A stretch of DNA of 64,000 nt, taken from contig SKON01000054.1 in assembly GCA_007120035.1 (NCBI GenBank), forward strand, positions 1 to 64,000, in the 5' to 3' direction. This document shows, one piece after another, positions 16,681-26,588 of this stretch (position 1 is its first letter; each line of letters begins with the position of its first letter). The notes under the pieces are model-generated. The model was not told the origin of the DNA, made no database searches, and saw only the letters and a list, made by a program, of their open reading frames with translations. Source of the stretch: Myxococcales bacterium (GTDB lineage: Bacteria > Myxococcota_A > Bradymonadia > Bradymonadales > Bradymonadaceae). A program made the position numbers and the translations under genes.

Positions 16681-17557
16681 CCCGCCGCTCCTTCCGGATC
16701 CGCACGTAGCTGCCGTTGCTGCTCCCCAGGTCCCGCAGATAGGCCCGGCCGTTCTCCTTGTAGATCCGGGCGTGCTTGCCCGACACGAACCCGTCGTCTC
16801 GGAACAAGATCGTCCCGATCTCTCGTCCCAGGGTCGCGTCGGCCGCCGCCACACAGAACGCCCGGCTCTCCAGCTCCGGACCAGCCACCACCGAGAGCCT
16901 CGCCCACACCCCTGGATCGGGGCTCCCCTGAAGGAGGGTGCCTTCATCTTTCTTCGCCACGTCCACGGGTTCCACCTCTTCCAGCACCTGGAAGACCAAC
17001 AACTGTTGTCCCACCCGGATCTGGTCGCCGTGCTGTAGCTCCACATCATCACTGAGCCTCCAGAATACACCGTTGACGCTGTCCAGATCCCGCAGCTTCA
17101 GCACCCCATCTTCGTACCGAATCTCGGCGTGGCTCGGGGACAAGAACGGATCGTTGGCCAACACCTCGAAATCGCTGTCCCGCCCCAACACCACCCCGTC
17201 CGTCGTCAACGGGATCCGAGCCCCCTCGCTACCATCAGGCTGGATCACAGTCAGCTCTCCCAGGGGCCTCGACGTCTCTTTGGCCTCCTCCACGTGGCGG
17301 GGACCACCGGCCTGCACCGTCCGCGCTACCTCCGGGGACGATGTCTCTGACGTCGGCTTCAGGCCCTCCAGCGACCCCCCACAGGCCCCGCAGAACTTAA
17401 ACCCTGCCGGCACCTTGGTCCCGCAATGGGGACAGTCCAAGAGCTCCGGCGTGGCCTTCACCTCGGGCTTCGGCGCTTCGAGCGGCGAGCCACAGCCCAG
17501 GCAGAAGTTGAACTCGTCTTCGTTCTCGCGCCCACAATTCTTGCAGATGATGATCAC
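16622..17557 (-). CDS. zinc-ribbon protein with two FHA domains
   Basis: 311 residues from the GTG at 17557, chosen because AGGGAG precedes it and the protein then begins directly with the ribbon. Two zinc ribbons (CKNCGRENEDEFNFCLGCG and CPHCGTKVPAGFKFCGACGG) are followed by two FHA domains (about residues 95-185 and 215-305), each with GRD/GRE, SPSHAEI or SGKHARI, and DSVNGVF or SSNGSYV. FHA domains read phosphothreonine, so this is a likely effector of the Ser/Thr kinases encoded nearby. Convergent overlap of 59 bp with the hydrolase gene; divergent from the lipoprotein at 17761. Confidence 0.87.
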   Translation of the reverse strand: MIIICKNCGRENEDEFNFCLGCGSPLEAPKPEVKATPELLDCPHCGTKVPAGFKFCGACGGSLEGLKPTSETSSPEVARTVQAGGPRHVEEAKETSRPLGELTVIQPDGSEGARIPLTTDGVVLGRDSDFEVLANDPFLSPSHAEIRYEDGVLKLRDLDSVNGVFWRLSDDVELQHGDQIRVGQQLLVFQVLEEVEPVDVAKKDEGTLLQGSPDPGVWARLSVVAGPELESRAFCVAAADATLGREIGTILFRDDGFVSGKHARIYKENGRAYLRDLGSSNGSYVRIRKERRVTKGDLILMGQQLFRVGLH

Positions 17558-17683
17558 TGCGAGGCTCCCTGATCTGGCCCGTTGCACACCTTCCTTTCCG
17601 TGGTCTTGGATGTAGCAAGGAATCGCACCCCACGCAACGCTCTCACCACCTCTTGTGGCCTCCTTGTGGTCGACGCAACGGTG

Positions 17684-17712
17684 TTCACCTTTTTCTCTGT
17701 CCCCGCTATTGT
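17684..17712 (+). promoter_or_regulatory. candidate sigma70 promoter for the 17761 lipoprotein
   Basis: TTCACC, 17-bp T/C-rich spacer, TATTGT, about 50 bp before the GTG start. Four of six matches in each hexamer. Confidence 0.35.
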
Positions 17713-17760
17713 TGAGTCTGGCCCTTCGGGCCTCCAGTCTTTCCCTTGCTGGAGTACTGC

Positions 17761-18522
17761 GTGCGATTTTTCGTCCTCGTCCTGCTCTCGTTGCTGCTCA
17801 CCGCTTGCGCCACCTCCCCGGGGACGGGGGTCCGAAAGGACTTCTCCGACCGTCCCGTGGAGACCATCGCGGTGGTCCCCTTCTACGCACGCGGCACCTT
17901 TGGCATCGATCCCACCGAGTTCGCCGAGCTCCGGGAGCTCTATGAGGCGATCACCGTCGCCGCCCTCCGCGACGAAGGCTTCGAGGTGATCGCCCCCCGC
18001 TCCACCCGCCAGTATCTGGAGAACGCCGACCTCTGGGAGCAATTCGTCGACGGCATCCACCTCACCGCCCCCCTGACGACCTACTTCGAGCCCGATCCGG
18101 AGCGGCCAGCCATCGAGATCGCCACCTTGCGCCAACTGGCCGCCTCCGACGACTTCCCCTTTGACGTGCTCCTCTTCGGACAGATCGTCTACCACTCCGA
18201 GGGCTCCTGCCGGATCCAGGCCGACCACTACAACTCCTACGCCAAGGTCCGGTTCGCCGAACGGGTCCCCCGCGTCGGCGCTCGCCCCTGCGTGAGCAGC
18301 CACTTCCAAGCCAAGCTCGTCGACGTCGCCACAGGCCACACCATGTGGTTCAACCGCATGTTCGTCGAGACCCACACCCGACAGATCGACGACCACCTCC
18401 GGCGGGAGAACATCGCCCTGACCATCCGCGGCACCGTCGCCGAGCGCGATGGCCTGCGGGCCCTGGCTCCTCGCCGCCCCGCCGCACCACAGACCGCCGA
18501 TCGGGCCGACCAGCCAGACTAG
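17761..18522 (+). CDS. lipoprotein of unknown function (GNA1162/CsgG-like beginning)
   Basis: 253 residues from the GTG at 17761 (GGAG 6 nt upstream; a TTG 15 bp earlier is the alternative). Signal peptide VRFFVLVLLSLLLTAC with a strong lipobox. The mature protein begins with ETIAVVPFYARGTFG, then a helix and VIAPRSTRQYLE, DVLLFGQIVYH, and FQAKLVDVATGHTMWFNRMFV, the strand-helix pattern of periplasmic lipoproteins related to CsgG/GNA1162/TolB-N. The Pro/Ala-rich tail converges with sctV (4-bp overlap). Probably anchored in the outer membrane; a role with SctV is possible but unsupported. Confidence 0.72.
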   Translation: MRFFVLVLLSLLLTACATSPGTGVRKDFSDRPVETIAVVPFYARGTFGIDPTEFAELRELYEAITVAALRDEGFEVIAPRSTRQYLENADLWEQFVDGIHLTAPLTTYFEPDPERPAIEIATLRQLAASDDFPFDVLLFGQIVYHSEGSCRIQADHYNSYAKVRFAERVPRVGARPCVSSHFQAKLVDVATGHTMWFNRMFVETHTRQIDDHLRRENIALTIRGTVAERDGLRALAPRRPAAPQTADRADQPD

Positions 18523-20600
18523 CCGACCCGGATCCGCCCCAGGGGCTGAATCTTCAACGCCGGATCGAGCTCCTGATAGGCCACCACGGCGACCTCATCG
18601 AACTCCAACTCCACCAACCGCTTCAGGTATCGCCGGACCCCCTGATCTGCCAGTACGATCGGCGTCCGTCCGGCCTTCAGGTCGCCCTCTACTTCCTTTC
18701 GAACCGCTGCCAGGATCTCCGTGGTCACCTCCGGAGACAGCGACAAAAAGCTCCCACGATCGGTCACCCGCACCGCCGATCGAATCGTCTCCTCCACCTC
18801 CTGATCCAGCAGGTACACCAGGACGCTCCCGTCTTCCCCGGCGTATCGGTGGGTAATGTACGCGCTCAACCCGGCTCGGACCTCCTCGGTGAGCACCACG
18901 GGGTTCTTCTCCTTGCGAGCCCGATCGGCAAGAATCCCCAGGATCATCGGCAGGTTCCGCAGGGAGATCTCCTCCTCGGCCAGCCTCCTCAAGATCTCCG
19001 TGATCTCCTGCAGCCCCAACAACTTCGGCACCACCTCCTGCACCACCGCCGGGTAGGGCCCCTCCAGTTGATCCAGCATCCCCCGGACAGCCTGCAACGA
19101 CACGAACTGACTGGCGTTCTCCTTCAGCGCCGCCGTCAGGATCAACAACACCACCGCCGCGGTGTCCCAGACCAAAAACCCCGCCTCTTCCAGCTCCGCC
19201 CTGGCCTCCACCGGCACCCAGGCCGCCGGCTTCTTCGTGATCGGATGGGACGCCTCCCGCCCCTCCACCTCGAACACCTTTAGCCCCTCGGGCGCCTCAT
19301 TCACCATCACCTCCCCGACAGGGACCTTCGCGCGCCTCACGGGCACCTCATCGAGGAGCACCAGGATCTCTTCCCCCCCGCAGGCCCCCGAGGAGCTCCG
19401 CACCCGTACTCCGGGAATCTTCACCCCCAGCTCAAAGAAGATCCCCTCTCTCATCGTCGGGATCGCCCCTCGGAACCACTCCTCTCGATCCCCCTCGATC
19501 ATCGCCGACACCCCCTCTCCCAGCTCCAGGCTCAGGGGCGTCACCGCCGGGATCAGGGCTCGCCCCTGTCGAGCCCCCTCCTCGGCTTGACGCTCGAGCT
19601 CCTCCATCTCCTCTTCCTCTTCCTTGCCCAGCCCTTCTCGCCTCCCCTGCATCGCGCTGTACGCGACGGCCCCCACCACGCCGGCGAGCGCCAGGAAGGG
19701 CACCACGGGGAGCCCGGGTATCGCCGCCAGGATCACCAACAGGCTGGCCGCGATCATCAGCGCCTTCGGCTGGGCCAGGATCTGGCTGAAGATATCTCCT
19801 CCCAGGTGGCTCCCCTCATCGTCGGAGGCCACACGCGTCACGATGATCCCCGCCGTCACCGCGATCAGGAGCGCCGGAATCTGGCTCACCAGCCCGTCGC
19901 CGATGGTCAGCAACGTGTAGGTCTGCGCCGCCTCCCCTCCGGACATCCCCAGCTGCCCCACGCCGATCAAGATCCCCGCCACCACGTTGATCCCCGTGAT
20001 GATGATCCCCGCGATGGCGTCGCCCTTTACGAACTTCATCGCCCCGTCCATCGCCCCGTAGAGCTGGCTCTCCTTCTGCACCAGCGCTCGCCGCCTCCGG
20101 GCCTCCTCCAGGTCGAAGGCCCCGGCCCGCAGATCGGCGTCGATCGACATCTGTTTGCCCGGCATCGCGTCCAACGTAAACCGCGCCGCCACCTCGGACA
20201 CCCGCTCCGAGCCCTTGGCGATCACCACGAACTGCACCAGCGTCAGGATCAGGAAGATCACCGCCCCCACGATGTAGTTTCCCTTCACCACGAAGTTGCC
20301 GAAGGAGTCGATCACCGCTCCGGCGTCGGCCTGCAACAGGATCAACCTCGTCGACGAGATGTTCAACGCCAGCCGAAAGAGGGTGGTGATCAACAGGATC
20401 GACGGAAAGGCCGCGATCTTCAGCGCGCTCGGGATATACAGGCTCACCAGGAGCAGAGTCACCGCCAGGGTGATGTTCAACGTGAGCAGCATATCCAAGA
20501 GCCACGTCGGCAACGGCACGATCATCATCCCGATGATCCCCACCACCAACGCCGCCAAAAGCACGTCACTATATCGCTTCAGTCCCCTTCCCAGATCCAT
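18519..20600 (-). CDS. sctV: type III secretion export-gate protein SctV (FlhA/LcrD/YscV family)
   Basis: 693 residues, normal for SctV. The start at 20600 is fixed by GAGGAGG 7 nt upstream; a GTG 27 bp earlier lacks this. Residues 1-320 hold about eight membrane helices and the family blocks FRLALNISSTRLIL, FVVIAKGSERVSEVAARF + TLDAMPGKQMSIDADLRAG, ESQLYGAMDGAMKFVKGDAIAG and LTIGDGLVSQIPAL. The cytoplasmic nonamer-ring domain follows, with an unusual acidic EEEEEMEELERQ linker. It resembles injectisome LcrD/YscV more than flagellar FlhA. No other secretion gene is visible here, so this is an orphan or part of a scattered system. Confidence 0.88.
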   Translation of the reverse strand: MDLGRGLKRYSDVLLAALVVGIIGMMIVPLPTWLLDMLLTLNITLAVTLLLVSLYIPSALKIAAFPSILLITTLFRLALNISSTRLILLQADAGAVIDSFGNFVVKGNYIVGAVIFLILTLVQFVVIAKGSERVSEVAARFTLDAMPGKQMSIDADLRAGAFDLEEARRRRALVQKESQLYGAMDGAMKFVKGDAIAGIIITGINVVAGILIGVGQLGMSGGEAAQTYTLLTIGDGLVSQIPALLIAVTAGIIVTRVASDDEGSHLGGDIFSQILAQPKALMIAASLLVILAAIPGLPVVPFLALAGVVGAVAYSAMQGRREGLGKEEEEEMEELERQAEEGARQGRALIPAVTPLSLELGEGVSAMIEGDREEWFRGAIPTMREGIFFELGVKIPGVRVRSSSGACGGEEILVLLDEVPVRRAKVPVGEVMVNEAPEGLKVFEVEGREASHPITKKPAAWVPVEARAELEEAGFLVWDTAAVVLLILTAALKENASQFVSLQAVRGMLDQLEGPYPAVVQEVVPKLLGLQEITEILRRLAEEEISLRNLPMILGILADRARKEKNPVVLTEEVRAGLSAYITHRYAGEDGSVLVYLLDQEVEETIRSAVRVTDRGSFLSLSPEVTTEILAAVRKEVEGDLKAGRTPIVLADQGVRRYLKRLVELEFDEVAVVAYQELDPALKIQPLGRIRVG

Positions 20601-20670
20601 CCACCGGCCTCCTCGAGAAGTACCCACACCTCTCTATTGTCGCCGGTTCCCCCAGATCTGTGCGTCCTTC

Positions 20671-20708
20671 AAGAAAAAAAGAGAGGCCCCGGATAGCCGG
20701 GGCCTCTC
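20671..20708 (-). terminator. intrinsic terminator of the Asn-Gln lipoprotein gene
   Basis: Perfect 12-bp stem GAGAGGCCCCGG / CCGGGGCCTCTC with loop ATAG (20681-20708). On the minus strand it is followed by a T-tract (AAGAAAAAAA on the plus strand at 20671-20680). It lies 22 bp after the stop of the gene at 20731 and insulates sctV downstream. Confidence 0.92.
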
Positions 20709-20730
20709 TCTACTTACGTGTCAGACCAGA

Positions 20731-21972
<1,242 letters not shown>

Positions 21973-22195
21973 TTTCAGACTCTCCTTCTCTTTTCTCATC
22001 ACGAGATCTCTCAAGGTCGCCGCTGTGTCTGTCAGTCGATGACGACGGACAACACAGACGAGCTGACCGGCAATGCAGTTACTGCCGGACGAGCTCTCCA
22101 ACGTTCGGCACCATCGCCGGGGATGTGGATCATCCGGTATCACTCGAGAATCGCCGTGGCGTCCTCTCAAGCCGAACCGCTAACACGAGGACGAT

Positions 22196-22223
22196 ACATT
22201 ACGGATCTGCCTTCCCCTGTCAA
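22196..22223 (-). promoter_or_regulatory. candidate promoter for the 20731-21972 gene
   Basis: On the minus strand a perfect TTGACA (22218-22223) and TAATGT (22196-22201) are separated by 16 bp. A leader of about 215 nt would precede the ATG. The gap 21973-22349 holds this, a kinase terminator and a small tandem repeat; I see no gene in it. Confidence 0.42.
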
Positions 22224-22278
22224 GAAGCCCCGAATTCCCCGATAGTTCCGCCCATTGCCCCCGTTTGCTTTGCGACGA

Positions 22279-22300
22279 GAAAAGGCCGTTTTCGGCCCTT
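22279..22300 (-). terminator. probable terminator of the 22350 kinase
   Basis: AAAGGCCG TTTT CGGCCCTTT with one bulged base; on the minus strand it ends in TTTTC. It lies about 50 bp beyond the kinase stop. Confidence 0.5.
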
Positions 22301-22303
22301 TCG

Positions 22304-22347
22304 CGTCACCGCCCCGTCACTGTCCCGTCACTGTTCTGTCACCGCGT
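22304..22347. repeat. four 11-bp tandem units after the kinase stop
   Basis: CGTCACCGCCC, CGTCACTGTCC, CGTCACTGTTC, TGTCACCGCGT in direct succession, followed by a decayed CGTTACCG that overlaps the kinase 3' end. Confidence 0.6.
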
Positions 22348-22349
22348 CG

Positions 22350-23462
22350 TTACCGAAACGGCAGGCTCGCGTCCCCGGCTCGGTTCAGATAGTGGACGTC
22401 GCTCTTCTCGTTCACCCCCGGTGAGGCGACCAGGAGAAACGCCGCGTCCAGGCACCGACGGAAGAACCGCCCCAGCGACGCCTTTCGTCTCGTCTCCTCG
22501 ACCCGCTCCACGGCTCGACTCCACTCCAGCGTCGCCTCCAGGAGCTCCGGCTCGATCTCGTCGTTGGCCATCGGCTCAAAGAGAGCCTTCTCCAACGCCC
22601 CGATCATCTCCGGCGCCGATCCGAACCGATGGCTCGGATTCTTCTGAAGCGTCCGAAGGATCACCTGCTCCATCCCCGACGACAGCTCGGGGTTGAGCTG
22701 ACGAGGCCGGTCGGGATCTTCCTTCACGTGAGCCTCCAAGAGGCTTCGCACGTCCACGTCCTCGAACGGTCGGCGTCCGCAGGCCGCCTCGTAGAGCATC
22801 ACCCCGATGCTGTAGAGATCGCTGGACCGCCCTACCTGTTCCGGGTCGCCCACCTCTTCCGGCGAGATATAGGCCGCCGTCCCGGTGATCTTCTTGCGCT
22901 CTCGCTCCGTCAGTGGTTCCCCCACGAACCGGGCCACTCCGAAGTCGATCATCTTCGCCACCGCCCGGCCTCCCTCCTCGGTGATCAAGATATTGGCGGG
23001 CTTCAGATCCCGGTGCACCACCCCCTCTCGATGAGCGGCCGTCACCCCGCGCAACACATCGACGAACACGCAGGCCAGCGTCATCTCATCGATCCCCTCG
23101 GTCTGGCTGGTCCGCCATTGCGACAGCGTCATCCCATCGACGTACTCCATCACGAACGCCAGGGTGTCCCCGTCCTCGATGATCTCTTCAAACCGGACCA
23201 CGTTCGGGTGCTGGATCCGCATCATGATCCGGGCCTCCCGATAGAAGGTCAGCCGTCGCGACGGATCCGCCACCAGGTGGGGGTGCAAGACCTTGATCGC
23301 CACCGGCTCGAACCGATCCTTGCGTCGGGCCCGGTAGACGTAGCTCGTGGCTCCGCTGCCGGCGAATCCGGTGATGATATAAGGGCCGAATTGATCCCCG
23401 TACTTCAACGTGGGTTCCGGGGCTCCCCCCATCTTCGGGGCGCGGCGAATCTGCGACGTCAT
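22350..23462 (-). CDS. soluble Ser/Thr protein kinase
   Basis: 370 residues. Complete kinase domain (about 27-290): GSGATSYVY glycine loop, VAIKVL lysine, HRDLKPANIL, IDFGVAR, TGTAAYISPEE, SSDLYSIGVMLYEA. The C-terminal 80 residues are helical (ELLEATLEWSRAVERVEETRRK) with a short hydrophobic patch (CLDAAFLLVAS) too short to call a membrane anchor. GGAGGG lies before the ATG. It follows rpoD by 95 bp on the same strand and may be co-transcribed with it. The FHA protein at 16,622 is a possible reader of its phosphorylations. Confidence 0.88.
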   Translation of the reverse strand: MTSQIRRAPKMGGAPEPTLKYGDQFGPYIITGFAGSGATSYVYRARRKDRFEPVAIKVLHPHLVADPSRRLTFYREARIMMRIQHPNVVRFEEIIEDGDTLAFVMEYVDGMTLSQWRTSQTEGIDEMTLACVFVDVLRGVTAAHREGVVHRDLKPANILITEEGGRAVAKMIDFGVARFVGEPLTERERKKITGTAAYISPEEVGDPEQVGRSSDLYSIGVMLYEAACGRRPFEDVDVRSLLEAHVKEDPDRPRQLNPELSSGMEQVILRTLQKNPSHRFGSAPEMIGALEKALFEPMANDEIEPELLEATLEWSRAVERVEETRRKASLGRFFRRCLDAAFLLVASPGVNEKSDVHYLNRAGDASLPFR

Positions 23463-23557
23463 GGCACCCTCCGTGGTGCGCAGAAGTTCTCTCGTCCAAG
23501 GTCACCGTCCGTGGTGACCGGACCGATTGTCCCTCCCCCTGAGGTGGTGTCAAAAAA

Positions 23558-25168
<1,611 letters not shown>

Positions 25169-25390
25169 ATCCTTCGCCCTTCCTTCGTCCATTGAACGCA
25201 GCCCATCGTCGGCAGCCCTCAGTATGAATGCACAAACCGTACCACCCGAACTGTTTGACTTGGGATCTCCATTTCGCTATCCAATCACACTGAAGAGAAC
25301 CTTTTCTGTGTCACCCGAAGACCGATCCTCATCGGCCTGATCGGTGGCTCTTACTCCACCGATCGGGGGAGAAGTACTCCACTCTCCCTG

Positions 25391-25416
25391 AAGGTGGGGA
25401 CTTTACACCCCACCTT
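25391..25416 (-). other. 9-bp perfect hairpin between merR-like gene and rpoD
   Basis: AAGGTGGGG / CCCCACCTT with an 8-nt loop, in the 354-bp gap between the merR-like stop and the rpoD start. No T-run follows on the minus strand. It could be a weak terminator or a leader structure of rpoD mRNA. The rest of the gap is more AT-rich than the genes and probably holds the rpoD promoter, but I could not pick hexamers with confidence. Confidence 0.45.
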
Positions 25417-25522
25417 GAACACTTTTCACAGCGCTTCCCGGTGGAGGTGAGATCCTCCTTCACAGAGCCAACGGCTCACTCCTCCCTAAACTTCCCGACT
25501 CAAAAATTTGAGGCCTTCGCCC

Positions 25523-26116
25523 CTACCACCGTCCGTCGGCCACGGCCGCGACGACCTGCACGTTGGTCTCGAGCGCATCAAAGATCTCCGCCCGCTTCTG
25601 GGCCTCAAGCCGCGACCGCTCCTCCCGGCGAGTCAGCTCCTCCTGAAGCTCCCCGATCTCCCGCTGCAACTCCGCCACCAGCCCATGATCTCCTCCCCCA
25701 CGGTGGGCCCGGTTCAGTTCTTGATGCGCTGACTCCAGCTCTTGATGAACCTCCACCAGCTCACGACGAGCCGCCTCCAGCTCCGCCAGCAGCTCCTCAT
25801 CGGTAGCCACCGCTGTTCCAGCCCCGGTGGCCCCCTGGTTCAGGTCGAAATAGCTGCTCTTCCCCTCTCGGCTCCGCTCCAACTGTCGCCGCGCCCCGGC
25901 GATGGTGAACATCTCTTCGTAGAGGAGTGCCCGGATCTGCAGCAAGAGCTCAATATCGTCTCGCTGATAGACCCGCTGCCCGCTCTTGGTCTTCTCCGGC
26001 TCCAGGACATCGAACTCGGTCTCCCAATACCGGAGCACGTAGGGCTCAACTTCCAAGAGCTTGGCCACCTCGCCGATCTTGAAATAGGTCTTTTCCGGTA
26101 GCTCGATCATCGCCAT
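25523..26116 (-). CDS. MerR-family transcriptional regulator
   Basis: 197 residues. N-terminal winged HTH of MerR type (YFKIGEVAKLLEVEPYVLRYWE, TKSGQRVYQRDDIELLLQIRALLYEEMFTIAGARRQL), followed by a linker and a long coiled coil (about 100-170: EELLAELEAARRELVEVHQEL onward). No Cys/His metal site or ligand domain is visible. This HTH-plus-coiled-coil type sits after ihfA in many Deltaproteobacteria. It follows ihfA by 58 bp here. Targets unknown. Confidence 0.85.
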   Translation of the reverse strand: MAMIELPEKTYFKIGEVAKLLEVEPYVLRYWETEFDVLEPEKTKSGQRVYQRDDIELLLQIRALLYEEMFTIAGARRQLERSREGKSSYFDLNQGATGAGTAVATDEELLAELEAARRELVEVHQELESAHQELNRAHRGGGDHGLVAELQREIGELQEELTRREERSRLEAQKRAEIFDALETNVQVVAAVADGRW

Positions 26117-26174
26117 CCTTGACTCGAAAGAAGGGGGTTGACTTGCCGCTCACCAAGCGCCTCGCACCACGGGT

Positions 26175-26459
26175 TCAGTTCCCGTTGAGCTCGTCCTTGA
26201 GCACCTGACTGACCTTGAATCGAAGCACCTTTCGCTCGGGGATCACGATCTCATCACCGGTTCTGGGGTTGCGCCCCACTCGCTCCCCCTTTCTGCGCAC
26301 CTCAAACTTGCCGAACCCGCTGACCTTGATCTCTTCCCCGTCCTCGAGGGCCTCCTTCATCAACTCGAAGAGCTCGTTCACGTACTCTGACGCCTCTTTC
26401 TTGGTCACCTGCGTCCGATCGTACACTACATCCACGATATTCGCTTTCGTCAGAGTCAC
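26175..26459 (-). CDS. ihfA: integration host factor subunit alpha
   Basis: 94 residues from the GTG at 26459 (AAGGAGAG 5 nt upstream; the longer upstream frame lacks homology). VTLTKANIVDVVY, the dimerisation helices, GFGKFEVRRKGERVGRNPRTG with the beta-arm NPRTG/IP motif (DEIVIPERKVLRFKVS) are all present. IHF bends DNA in replication, recombination and sigma54 promoters. The pheT-ihfA order matches E. coli, with a 129-bp gap that contains a CCACCTT/AAGGTGG inverted repeat (from about 26,529 to 26,571). Confidence 0.93.
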   Translation of the reverse strand: MTLTKANIVDVVYDRTQVTKKEASEYVNELFELMKEALEDGEEIKVSGFGKFEVRRKGERVGRNPRTGDEIVIPERKVLRFKVSQVLKDELNGN

Positions 26460-26588
26460 TGCACTCTCCTTACTGCAAATTGATCCACACACCTGAAACG
26501 CTGTCCCAGCGAGGAATTTTCCACCTTTAATCGCGATCCCACCGTAGTCTAGTCCAAGGTGGCCTTCGGAGAAAACCGAAATTCCCAA

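Noticed and set aside
18519-20600. Flagellar flhA
   Set aside because: By eye the export blocks fit LcrD/YscV better, and no flagellar genes are near; not fully excluded.
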